The notes below the pieces were generated by a model. It searched no databases, had not been told where the DNA came from, and worked only from the letters and a program-made list of their open reading frames with translations. From an uncultured Leptolyngbya sp. (lineage in GTDB: Bacteria > Cyanobacteriota > Cyanobacteriia > Phormidesmidales > Phormidesmidaceae), in assembly GCA_937899365.1 (NCBI GenBank), contig CALBPH010000834.1, forward strand, positions 1 to 6,855: a stretch of 6,855 nucleotides of DNA. Direction: 5' to 3'. Every line of letters starts with the position of its first letter. The stretch's first letter is position 1. The translations under genes were made by a program, and so were the position numbers. Shown one piece after another: positions 1 through 5,660 of the stretch.

Positions 1-355
1 CCACGATCTTGGCTATTTGGATTGTCGGCTAGATGGGCAGCGCCTGTTTATTGTAAATGTCTGCTTCCAAACACCAGAATTTCGCAATCTCCATCTTGAA
101 CTCGCTAAGGTCGGCCCCAATTTAGATATTCTTCACTGTGTGATGTTTCCCCGGCTAGACTATGGGCTGCCCATGTTTGGCTGCGATATTGTGAGCGGTC
201 GCGGTCAAATTAGTGCGGCTGTGGTAGATTTATCCCCCACCAGCCCTGACGGATTACCCACGCCCTATCAGTTAGCCCTAGAAGGGATGGGTACAGCTGG
301 ATACAGTAACCCACGGGAGCTGCCCTCATGGGGCCATATTTTTTCGGACTACTGC

Positions 356-358
356 TGA
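356..358 (+). other. In-frame TGA stop within pcyA
   Basis: The codons read TAC TGC TGA TTT GTG ACG CCC: Tyr-Cys-stop-Phe-Val-Thr-Pro, where homologues read Tyr-Cys-Leu-Phe-Ile. One change (TTA to TGA) explains it. There is no frameshift, since both sides share a frame. GTG at 362 and ATG at 371 could in principle restart translation, but no Shine-Dalgarno sequence precedes them. Confidence 0.9.
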
Positions 359-595
359 TTTGTGACGCCCATGGGCCCCCAGGAGAACCGGCGATTTTTG
401 CAACAGGTGGAGCACTATCTCACCCTGCATTGCACCCAAGCGACGGCTATGCCCCCTGCCCCCCATCAGCGATCTCAAGTGTTGGCCGGACAGCGTAACT
501 ATTGCCTCCATCAACAGCAAAACGATAAAACCCGCCGCATTTTAGAAATGGCATTTGACCCAGTCTGGGCTGTACGCTATATGACTACGGTGCGC

Positions 596-625
596 TTTGA
601 TCTGCCTGAGTTTGATCTGCCTGAG
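596..625 (+). repeat. Perfect 15-bp tandem duplication at the end of pcyA
   Basis: TTTGATCTGCCTGAG occurs twice head-to-tail (596-610 and 611-625), encoding FDLPE-FDLPE just before the final Glu and the stop. The second copy adds five residues to the C-terminus without shifting the frame. It looks like a replication-slippage duplication. Confidence 0.95.
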
Positions 626-681
626 GAGTAGGTCCACATTAGACCCGTTGCCATCATCACCTGCAGTTCCCTGAATTAACT

Positions 682-1344
682 ATGCCTTCGACGTCAGTGC
701 CCCTGGATTCAAACGCAGTTATTAAAGCTACACCTCAAGCCCCAGGGCGGCTGATTGTTTTTACCGGTCCCAGCGGTGTGGGTAAAGGCACCCTATTGCA
801 TCGACTGCTGGCACAGCACCCGGATATTCAGCTATCAATTTCGGCGACGACGCGTCAGCCCCGTGCCGGTGAAGAAGACGGCAAACACTATTACTTTGTA
901 TCGCGGGCTGACTTTGAGGCCATGGTGGAGGCGAAACAGCTGCTGGAGTGGGCTGAGTTTGCTGGTAACTACTACGGCACGCCGCGTCAGCCCTTGGATG
1001 CGATGGTGGCCCGTGGTCATGTGGTGATTTTAGAGATTGAGCTAGACGGGGCGCGGCAGGTGCGCGATACCCTGCCGTCGGCAGAGCAAATTTTTGTTTT
1101 ACCCCCCAGTCTAGAGGAGCTAGAAACCCGTATTCGTGAGCGGGGGCAAGATTCTGACGCTGCGATCGCAAAACGTCTGGCTCGGGCCCATGTGGAAATC
1201 GCCGCCGCCGCCGAATTTGACCATCAGATTATCAATGATGACCTGGACCTTGCCCTCATTGAGCTGGAGCAGCTGGTGATGGGGTCGCCCCATTTGATGG
1301 TGGCACCCCCGCCATCACCACTAGAGACTCAATCACCGACTTAA
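682..1344 (+). CDS. gmk: Guanylate kinase
   Basis: Cytoplasmic Gmk phosphorylates GMP to GDP with ATP, feeding GTP and dGTP synthesis. The 220-residue protein has a short variable N-terminus, then the P-loop GPSGVGKGT (29-37), the GMP-binding stretch TTRQPRAGEEDGKHYYF (56-72), FAGNYYGTP (93-101), LEIELDGARQV (118-128) and the lid segment with LEELETRIRERG (144-155). The core ends near IINDDLDLALIELEQL (184-198). A Pro/Ser-rich tail of about 17 residues follows and is unlike the core. The ATG at 682 is the first start in frame with the conserved fold; no clear Shine-Dalgarno precedes it. The last 89 bp overlap the end of ftsI on the other strand, and the whole tail lies opposite conserved ftsI codons, so it was probably gained when a stop was lost. 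pcyA is 50 bp upstream and could be cotranscribed. A HIP1 octamer lies in the gene at 1162-1169. Confidence 0.97.
   Translation: MPSTSVPLDSNAVIKATPQAPGRLIVFTGPSGVGKGTLLHRLLAQHPDIQLSISATTRQPRAGEEDGKHYYFVSRADFEAMVEAKQLLEWAEFAGNYYGTPRQPLDAMVARGHVVILEIELDGARQVRDTLPSAEQIFVLPPSLEELETRIRERGQDSDAAIAKRLARAHVEIAAAAEFDHQIINDDLDLALIELEQLVMGSPHLMVAPPPSPLETQSPT
1162..1169. repeat. HIP1 octamer (in gmk)
   Basis: GCGATCGC, the highly iterated palindrome abundant in many cyanobacterial genomes, lies inside gmk. It supports cyanobacterial origin and is not specific to this gene. Confidence 0.9.
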
Positions 1345-3016
1345 CCAAGGGGGCGGTCACCGTTGAGCCGTAGGCATCTTCCCCTAGGGGTTCATCAATA
1401 ACGGCCAATACTACATAGCGTGGATTATCCACGGGGACGATCCCCACAAAACTGACAATGCGACCGTTGCCATACTCGCCATATTCGTTGGCTTTTTGGG
1501 CGGTGCCCGTTTTACCCGCCACTCGGTAGTTGGCCACCCGGGCCGGTTTTCCAGACCCTGAGTTCACCACCTCTTCCATCATGCCGAGGACCGACTGGGT
1601 GGTTTCCTGGGAAAACACGGAGGCCGCCTGGGGGCGCTCGGGGACCCACTCGGGGTTACCCTCTAGGTCTACTAATCCTCTCACCACGTGGGGGGTGACC
1701 AGCTTGCCGCCATTGGCTAGGGCTCCGTGGAGCTGTACCTGCTGCATGGGGTTGAGGGAAAAGCCTTGGCCAAAAGAGGTGGTGGCGGCTTCTACGGCAC
1801 TGTTGACAAACTGGGGCCGACTTTTGAGCTGGGCAGGGGCTTCTGCGGGCAGCTCAATTCCTGTGGACTCCCCCAGACCCAATGTTTCTAGCCAGTCGTA
1901 ATAGGTCGAGCGTTTGAGCTGCTCCATGATGTGCACCATGCCTACATTGCTGGAATGGCGCAAAACATCGGTAATGGTAATGGAGCCCCGGCCTCCTACG
2001 GCTTTGTAGTCGACATTCTGAATGGTCCACTGGTCGTATTGCAACCGCCCTTCGTCGTAGATGTAGTCGTCGGGGCTAATCACACCTTCTTCAAGTGCGA
2101 TCGCAACATTAATCGGCTTAAATGTAGACCCCGGCTCGTACAGATCGCTCACTGCCCAGTTCTTAAACTGTTCAACATCCGCTTCGTAATAACGGTTGGG
2201 ATCGTAGGTAGGCGCAACGGCCAACGACAGCACTGCCCCATCCCGACTGTCCATCACAATCAAGGCCCCGCGTTTGGCCCCATGCTGACGGACCGTCGCC
2301 TCCAAGTTGCGCTGAGCAATCCGCTGCAGGCGGCTATCCACCGTCAGCTGCAGCCTGATCCCGTCACGGGTAGGCAGCTGTTCAAAAGTGTGGGGTAACG
2401 GCGCATCATCCAGCTCGTATAACAGCTTCTCCTGGAGCGCATATTCCAAACCAGCCTGGGGTTCTCCTTCCAAATTGATATAACCCACCAGCTGAGACAT
2501 GAGCGCCTGCTGAGGATAAAAGCGTTGCTGACTAGGCAATAGCTCTAAGCCATCCAACCGCATGCCTCGCATCCGCTCCGCCAGCTCCTCCGACACATCC
2601 ACCGCCACCTGAATTCCCGTTTCCTGTTCTTGGAAACGAGCCAGCAGATTTTCCTGGGGTCGAGCTAGTAAACCTGCCAAGGTTTCAGCCATCTCCTCAC
2701 GGGAGCGGCTAAACAGCATGGGATGGGCATAGACGGTATACACAACCCGATCCACCGCTAGCACGTTGCCCTGGCGGTCAATAATGGGGCGTCGCGCTGC
2801 CCGAGGCACCTGGGGTAAATTCTGTCGCTGGTTCTCAGCCTGGGCCTTAAGTTGGTCACCCACCACCAGCTGCAGTTGGGCCAGACGAGCACTGAGCCCC
2901 ATCATGGCCAAGACCATACAGCTCCACACCGTTACTAGCCGAAACCGTGGCGATGATAAGTAACGGGGTCGACGAGTTCCCTGACGAGGTGCTGGGTTAG
3001 ACGGTTGCGTAACCAT
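1256..3016 (-). CDS. ftsI: Septal peptidoglycan transpeptidase FtsI (class B penicillin-binding protein, PBP3-like)
   Basis: FtsI cross-links peptidoglycan at the division septum, anchored in the inner membrane with its catalytic domain in the periplasm. Numbering is from the ATG at 3016 (586 residues, normal for cyanobacterial FtsI). A short basic N-terminus leads to one membrane helix (about 27-46), then the dimerisation domain starting at RRPIIDRQGNVLAVD (75-89), then the transpeptidase domain. All three active-site motifs are intact: STFK (Ser297-Lys300), SSN (355-357) and KTG (502-504). The domain closes with STVTAPLVKSVIESLVVMAG; a Pro/Ala tail of 12 residues after VPPSN follows. A TTG at 3034 would add six residues; neither start has a clear Shine-Dalgarno, and I prefer the ATG. 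The stop (TGA) lies inside gmk, overlapping it by 89 bp on the opposite strand. An FtsL-like gene is 165 bp upstream on the same strand, suggesting a division operon. A HIP1 site sits at 2097-2104. Confidence 0.95.
   Translation of the reverse strand: MVTQPSNPAPRQGTRRPRYLSSPRFRLVTVWSCMVLAMMGLSARLAQLQLVVGDQLKAQAENQRQNLPQVPRAARRPIIDRQGNVLAVDRVVYTVYAHPMLFSRSREEMAETLAGLLARPQENLLARFQEQETGIQVAVDVSEELAERMRGMRLDGLELLPSQQRFYPQQALMSQLVGYINLEGEPQAGLEYALQEKLLYELDDAPLPHTFEQLPTRDGIRLQLTVDSRLQRIAQRNLEATVRQHGAKRGALIVMDSRDGAVLSLAVAPTYDPNRYYEADVEQFKNWAVSDLYEPGSTFKPINVAIALEEGVISPDDYIYDEGRLQYDQWTIQNVDYKAVGGRGSITITDVLRHSSNVGMVHIMEQLKRSTYYDWLETLGLGESTGIELPAEAPAQLKSRPQFVNSAVEAATTSFGQGFSLNPMQQVQLHGALANGGKLVTPHVVRGLVDLEGNPEWVPERPQAASVFSQETTQSVLGMMEEVVNSGSGKPARVANYRVAGKTGTAQKANEYGEYGNGRIVSFVGIVPVDNPRYVVLAVIDEPLGEDAYGSTVTAPLVKSVIESLVVMAGVPPSNGATPSPAAPAQ
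2097..2104. repeat. HIP1 octamer (in ftsI)
   Basis: Second GCGATCGC copy, inside ftsI. About 0.1 copies would be expected by chance in a window this size, so two copies fit a HIP1-rich cyanobacterial genome. Confidence 0.9.
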
Positions 3017-3181
3017 AGATATTAGGGCAAGCAAGATTGAAGCAAAACTACTATGACGCCCCTAGCAAACATACCCAGCCAGGGCAAACTCCAAGCACAA
3101 CCCGAGAGAACCCGAGTTTTTTAGAGCGGCAAACTCAAGGCTTCAATACAGGCACTAGCAACAGGCGCTAGTAAACAAGAG

Positions 3182-3763
3182 CTAATAACCCAGGGGGTGG
3201 GGCATTGGGGAGTGCACCTTAGGCTTTAGCTCGGGTTTAACCAATGGACGAGCTGGAGCCGGTGACAAGAAGATAGCACGCTTAGGCTCCAAGGGTTTGA
3301 ATCCAGCTGCAGGTGACTCCGCCTGCTGAGCCATGCTGTGCTTCAGGGTTTCATTCGCCGTTGTCACCTGCTGGGTGGAAACCTTCAGAGTTTCCAAATT
3401 CTGAAAAGAGCGGGCAACGGTTTTATCTAGATATACCGTCCAACTATAAATGACCAGCGCTGTCGCTACGAGCCCCCCCGTCAAGACGGTAGAGCCTTGC
3501 TGGATACCCACCAGCAGCTTTAGTCCTAGCGGTAGCCGCGGTGTCTTGGGCAGCTGCTTGACCTCAGCCGGGACCGCCCTCTCTCTAGGGATAGCCATCG
3601 TCTTAGCCGAGGCATCTACCGGCACCCTAAGCGCAGCCTGGGAAGACACGCTAGTGAGTGTCCTAGGAAATGACTTGATGGGACGCAGCAGTACCAGATT
3701 CTGCTTTTTAGAGCCCCCAGTGTTGTCATCTCGATCTTGATCAGCCCTAGCGGCAAAACCCAC
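3182..3763 (-). CDS. Single-pass coiled-coil membrane protein upstream of ftsI (FtsL-like topology)
   Basis: This 193-residue protein resembles the uncharacterised protein usually found upstream of ftsI in cyanobacteria; I know no biochemical function for it. It has a basic, probably disordered cytoplasmic N-terminus (1-78), the conserved-looking lead-in LPLGLKLLVGIQQGS (77-91), one membrane helix (about 92-111), a predicted coiled coil (about 112-148, with NLETLK, TTANETLKHSMAQQAE) and a Pro-rich tail (about 151-193). A short cytoplasmic part, one helix and an outer coiled coil is also the build of FtsL, which with FtsB/FtsQ activates FtsI. An FtsL-like role is inferred from topology and neighbourhood, not from clear homology. 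The start is GTG at 3763, chosen because AAGGAG (3771-3776) lies seven bases upstream; the internal ATG at 3598 lacks this support. ftsI begins 165 bp downstream with no obvious terminator between, so cotranscription is likely. Confidence 0.85.
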   Translation of the reverse strand: MGFAARADQDRDDNTGGSKKQNLVLLRPIKSFPRTLTSVSSQAALRVPVDASAKTMAIPRERAVPAEVKQLPKTPRLPLGLKLLVGIQQGSTVLTGGLVATALVIYSWTVYLDKTVARSFQNLETLKVSTQQVTTANETLKHSMAQQAESPAAGFKPLEPKRAIFLSPAPARPLVKPELKPKVHSPMPHPLGY

Positions 3764-3770
3764 TCGTTTA

Positions 3771-3776
3771 CTCCTT
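3771..3776 (-). promoter_or_regulatory. Shine-Dalgarno for the FtsL-like gene
   Basis: AAGGAG on the minus strand ends seven bases before the GTG at 3763. It is the clearest ribosome binding site in the window and decides the start in favour of GTG rather than the internal ATG at 3598. Confidence 0.75.
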
Positions 3777-3845
3777 ACTCATATAGTTGCCCCCATGGGC
3801 CAGAGCTATGGTTGCTCCAAACGCCCTGTGGTTACTTTTCCACAC

Positions 3846-3873
3846 ATCATCAAAAAATAGCAGAAAATGTCAA
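3846..3873 (-). promoter_or_regulatory. Putative sigma70-type promoter for the FtsL-like gene and ftsI
   Basis: On the minus strand a perfect -35 TTGACA (3873-3868), a 16-base spacer and a 4-of-6 -10 box GATGAT (3851-3846) predict a start near 3839 and a leader of about 75 bases before the GTG at 3763. The surrounding DNA is AT-rich, as expected for a promoter. Only box similarity supports it. Confidence 0.45.
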
Positions 3874-4050
3874 TTTCTCAAGTATTATTCGGCACTCAAT
3901 ATAAATAATCTATATGACCCAACATACATGAACAGGTCTACTAATTCCCCTGAAACTCCCAACATCAGGAACTGAGAATAGCTAACTGTAAATTGAGCCT
4001 CATGCTACAGGACTCGCTTCTAAAGGACAAGGCCTGGACGTTGGTTAAGG

Positions 4051-4102
4051 CAAAAAAACTAAAAAAGGGGGCAGATTTCCAACCGGAAACCTACCCCCTT
4101 TT
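4051..4102 (-). terminator. Rho-independent terminator of ho1
   Basis: About 25 bases after the ho1 stop, AAAAGGGGG (4063-4071) pairs with CCCCCTTTT (4094-4102), and inside it TTTCC (4076-4080) pairs with GGAAA (4085-4089) around the loop AACC. Between the two helices, two of four opposed bases also pair, giving a stem of about 18 positions with two mismatches. On the minus strand the hairpin is followed by a T-rich tract (TTAGTTTTTTT). Position and direction fit ho1. Confidence 0.88.
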
Positions 4103-4126
4103 AGAGTTTTTGATAGAGCCTAGACT

Positions 4127-4843
4127 CTACTCAGCCGTAACCAGTTCAGTACTGCCACGGCGACGACCACGGGTGAGGCTGTTAAACAGCATCTGACCAA
4201 TGGCCTTAACCAAGTTGCCTTCTAGTTCCTGGAATAGGACCATGTTTGTGCCAAAGGCATCATTGGCCTCTTCCACTATCCGGTCAGCCATGGCTTCATC
4301 CACGGGGGCCGCATCGATAGAGCTACGATATCCTACCTTAAATTCAGCTTCATCAGGAATGGTGGGGAATTCATAGAACGCTACCCCTTCATCATCTGCC
4401 AAATTCATGGCTCGCTGGGCAATGTTCTTTAGAATCTGCCCGCCAGACAAATCGCCCAGGTAGCGTGTGTAGGAATGACCCACTAAAAGCTCAGGGGACT
4501 GGTTGGAGACTTCGCGAATCCGATCAACATAGCTCTGACCCGCTGGAGAGATGGAAATCTGCTCTTTCCAATTGGGGCCGTAGTAATAAGCCAAATCGGT
4601 TTCAAGGGTTTCCTTGCGGTATAGCTCGGGATAATAAACCGACGAAACCACCGGATGGTCCTTGTGACGCTCCAATTCTTCTTCCATGGCAGCGTATACA
4701 TAGTAGAAGTTCGCTACTAGCTTCCGGTAGGACTTCTTCTCAACAACGCCACGCAAAAAACAACGCACAAAGCCCACATTCTCGGCCATCGTATGTGCTT
4801 TCTGCGTACCTTTCTTGAGCTTTTCGGCTAAATTGCTGCTCAT
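4127..4843 (-). CDS. ho1: Heme oxygenase (biliverdin-producing), HO1 type
   Basis: HO1 is a soluble, ferredoxin-dependent enzyme that opens heme to biliverdin IXalpha, releasing CO and iron; biliverdin is the substrate of PcyA. The 238-residue protein matches the cyanobacterial HO1 length (240 in Synechocystis) and aligns end to end: MSSNLAEKLKKGTQKAH places the axial heme ligand at His17, followed by MAENVGFVRCFLRGVVEK. The heme oxygenase signature HSYTRYLGDLSGGQ forms the flexible distal helix, with EANDAF and the closing FNSLTRGRRRGSTE also conserved. The start is the ATG at 4843; an upstream in-frame ATG at 4927 would add 28 residues with no counterpart in the family, so I reject it. No strong Shine-Dalgarno is seen. 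The gene stands alone, with 335 non-coding bases upstream and its own strong terminator. Identity is very secure. Confidence 0.97.
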   Translation of the reverse strand: MSSNLAEKLKKGTQKAHTMAENVGFVRCFLRGVVEKKSYRKLVANFYYVYAAMEEELERHKDHPVVSSVYYPELYRKETLETDLAYYYGPNWKEQISISPAGQSYVDRIREVSNQSPELLVGHSYTRYLGDLSGGQILKNIAQRAMNLADDEGVAFYEFPTIPDEAEFKVGYRSSIDAAPVDEAMADRIVEEANDAFGTNMVLFQELEGNLVKAIGQMLFNSLTRGRRRGSTELVTAE

Positions 4844-5030
4844 ACTAAATATCTCGACGTTAAATGATTTTAAATCGTCCGCTGTGCCCGTGGGGCGACG
4901 GTTTGAGAAATAAGGACATTGCCACAATTGCTACCGTAGACCGTTTTGATGAGGCTTTTCATTACATTTTTTTACGTGTGTAGTCAGCAATAGTAGGACC
5001 AACGCGAGACCAATGGCGCCACCCCAATGC

Positions 5031-5052
5031 CCTAGGCCTGTTCCTGCCTAGG
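5031..5052. repeat. Inverted repeat CCTAGGC / GCCTAGG
   Basis: CCTAGGC (5031-5037) and GCCTAGG (5046-5052) form a perfect 7-bp dyad with an 8-base loop, about 190 bp upstream of ho1. No T-tract follows on either strand, so it is not an obvious terminator; a protein site or chance are possible. A single further CCTAGGC lies at 5644-5650, beside the end of hemB. Confidence 0.5.
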
Positions 5053-5068
5053 ATTAATGCTGCCATGG

Positions 5069-5085
5069 ACGAACGTTAAGTTCGT
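5069..5085. repeat. Inverted repeat ACGAAC / GTTCGT
   Basis: A perfect 6-bp dyad with a 5-base spacer (GTTAA), between the InrS-like gene and ho1. The same half-site forms the core of the dyad at 5570-5597 in front of the InrS-like gene. A 6-bp dyad alone is common by chance. Confidence 0.45.
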
Positions 5086-5178
5086 AGCATTTCGCAATCT
5101 TTCGAAACCTTAGCTAGAGAATTCTGAACGTTTTAGTTGCAAGCTGGTTACATGTCGCTCAAACCAGTGCCATCAGGA

Positions 5179-5532
5179 TTAATCAAAAAATCGATCAAGG
5201 GCTGCTTTGAGTTCAGTTAGCTCTGTTTCAATGTTGCCTTCAGCCACGGCCCGACTAATGCATTCACTGAGATGTTCATCTAATATCAGTCGGGCTACTC
5301 GGTCTAGGGCTCCCCGAACGGCAGCCACCTGTACCAGCACATCTGGACAGGGCCTGCCTTCATTCACCATGGTCTTAATGCCACGCACATGCCCTTCGAT
5401 GCGCGATAAGCGATTAACGATGCGTTTTAAAGATTCTTCGCTATGGGCGTGGCCATGGGAATGGTTGTTGGCGTCAGGGGCATGACCATTGGAGTCATGG
5501 GAGTGGGAAATGGCATCGGATGGGTTGCTCAA
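5179..5532 (-). CDS. inrS: CsoR/RcnR-family metal-sensing repressor, InrS (nickel)-like
   Basis: Proteins of this all-alpha family are small DNA-binding repressors that leave their operator when metal binds; InrS of Synechocystis senses nickel and controls a nickel exporter. The 117-residue protein has a His-rich N-terminus (His 10, 12, 17, 24, 26, 28, 30) and then the family core from SLKRIVNRLSRIEGHVRGI. The metal-site residues are Cys62 (RPCPDV), His87 and Cys91 (DEHLSEC). Together with His30 they match the InrS ligands as I recall them (His21, Cys53, His78, Cys82) at a constant offset of nine, which favours nickel over the Cys/His/Cys copper site of CsoR. The only available start is TTG at 5532, since stops lie just upstream in frame and no other Met precedes the core; no Shine-Dalgarno is evident. 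The gene lies 128 bp after hemB on the same strand. No efflux gene is in view, so its target is unknown. Family call is firm; metal specificity is inferred. Confidence 0.9.
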   Translation of the reverse strand: MSNPSDAISHSHDSNGHAPDANNHSHGHAHSEESLKRIVNRLSRIEGHVRGIKTMVNEGRPCPDVLVQVAAVRGALDRVARLILDEHLSECISRAVAEGNIETELTELKAALDRFFD

Positions 5533-5561
5533 GGGCTAAAACTAGCAAGTGTGCAAGCGGT

Positions 5562-5597
5562 AAAAAAACAACGAACACCCCGATTGAGATGTTCGTT
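5562..5597 (-). terminator. Probable hemB terminator, possibly also an operator for the InrS-like gene
   Basis: AACGAACA (5570-5577) and TGTTCGTT (5590-5597) form a perfect 8-bp stem with a 12-base loop, followed on the minus strand by seven T's (5568-5562). It lies about 63 bases after the hemB stop, so termination of hemB is the simplest reading. It also ends 38 bases before the InrS-like start and just downstream of a possible promoter, so it could be a repressor site instead or as well. Confidence 0.6.
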
Positions 5598-5601
5598 AAT
5601 T

Positions 5602-5630
5602 ATTGTTACGCCTGTATGTCGTTTTGTCAT
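5602..5630 (-). promoter_or_regulatory. Possible promoter for the InrS-like gene
   Basis: On the minus strand ATGACA (5630-5625, 5 of 6 to TTGACA), a 17-base spacer and AACAAT (5607-5602, 4 of 6 to TATAAT) would place the start near 5595, inside the dyad at 5570-5597. Such a layout suits an autorepressed gene. The boxes are imperfect and this is a weak call. Confidence 0.3.
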
Positions 5631-5660
5631 CCTGGCCCATTGGCCTAGGCGAGCCCTGGA

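Larger units (their letters stand above)
2..631 (+). pseudogene. pcyA: pcyA, phycocyanobilin:ferredoxin oxidoreductase; 5' end outside window, interrupted by an in-frame TGA
   Basis: PcyA is a ferredoxin-dependent bilin reductase that reduces biliverdin IXalpha by four electrons to phycocyanobilin. The visible frame opens at HDLGY, which aligns near residue 44 of the roughly 248-residue family, so about 43 residues are missing upstream. Family hallmarks are present: HLELAKVG (His at 92-94, Glu at 98-100, matching Synechocystis His74 and Glu76), LDILHCVMFP (His at 134-136, matching His88) and FGCDIV (Asp at 185-187, matching the catalytic Asp105). After IFSDYC comes TGA (356-358), where the family usually has Leu; the same frame then continues for 90 codons through QQQNDKTRR (Asn 521-523, Lys 527-529, matching Asn219 and Lys221 of the bilin pocket) to TAG at 629-631. 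A product ending at the TGA would be about 161 residues and lack that helix. Causes could be a recent nonsense mutation, a sequencing error or readthrough. Family identity is secure; functional status is not. gmk follows 50 bp downstream on the same strand. Confidence 0.93.
3764..4126. other. Intergenic region between ho1 and the FtsL-like gene
   Basis: These 363 bp hold the ho1 terminator (4051-4102), the candidate promoter (3846-3873) and the Shine-Dalgarno (3771-3776). Between about 3880 and 4050 I see only AT-rich sequence. Short frames on the plus strand here have no recognisable protein, no ribosome site, and one runs into antisense ho1, so I do not call them genes. No tRNA-like fold was seen. 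Confidence 0.7.
4844..5178. other. Intergenic region upstream of ho1
   Basis: These 335 bp separate the end of the InrS-like gene from ho1 and should contain the ho1 promoter, but I could not find a convincing -35/-10 pair. Visible structure is two inverted repeats (5031-5052 and 5069-5085) and three CCAA(T) steps at 4999, 5010 and 5024. There is no good terminator directly after the InrS-like gene. No tRNA or protein-coding frame is supported. Confidence 0.6.

Noticed and set aside
356..358. TGA in pcyA as a selenocysteine codon
   Set aside because: It replaces a non-catalytic Leu, no convincing selenocysteine insertion hairpin was seen just downstream, and cyanobacteria generally lack the machinery. 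Nonsense mutation, error or readthrough are simpler.
356..358. Recoded genetic code in which TGA is a sense codon
   Set aside because: ftsI ends naturally with TGA at the expected family end, and the other genes contain no in-frame TGA.
761..1171. 136-codon open frame on the minus strand
   Set aside because: It is antisense to the conserved core of gmk, and its composition looks like a shadow frame.
1931..2398. 155-codon open frame on the plus strand
   Set aside because: It lies wholly antisense to conserved ftsI codons, has no recognisable protein features and is explained by the codon pattern of ftsI.
3099..3116. Tandem AACCCGAG repeat followed by T's between ftsI and the FtsL-like gene
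   Set aside because: It is a direct repeat, not a hairpin, and the T-run lies on the plus strand where no gene needs a terminator; probably chance.
3154..3172. ACTAGC / GCTAGT inverted repeat just after the FtsL-like stop
   Set aside because: A 6-bp stem with no T-tract; too weak to call a terminator.
3787..4196. Two short plus-strand frames in the gap between ho1 and the FtsL-like gene
   Set aside because: No ribosome binding sites or recognisable sequence; one reads through the ho1 terminator into antisense ho1.
4465..4818. 117-codon open frame on the plus strand
   Set aside because: It is antisense to ho1, with no start signal and no family resemblance.
4844..4927. N-terminal extension of heme oxygenase from an upstream ATG
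   Set aside because: The 28 extra residues have no counterpart in HO1 proteins, whose N-terminus aligns exactly at the ATG at 4843.
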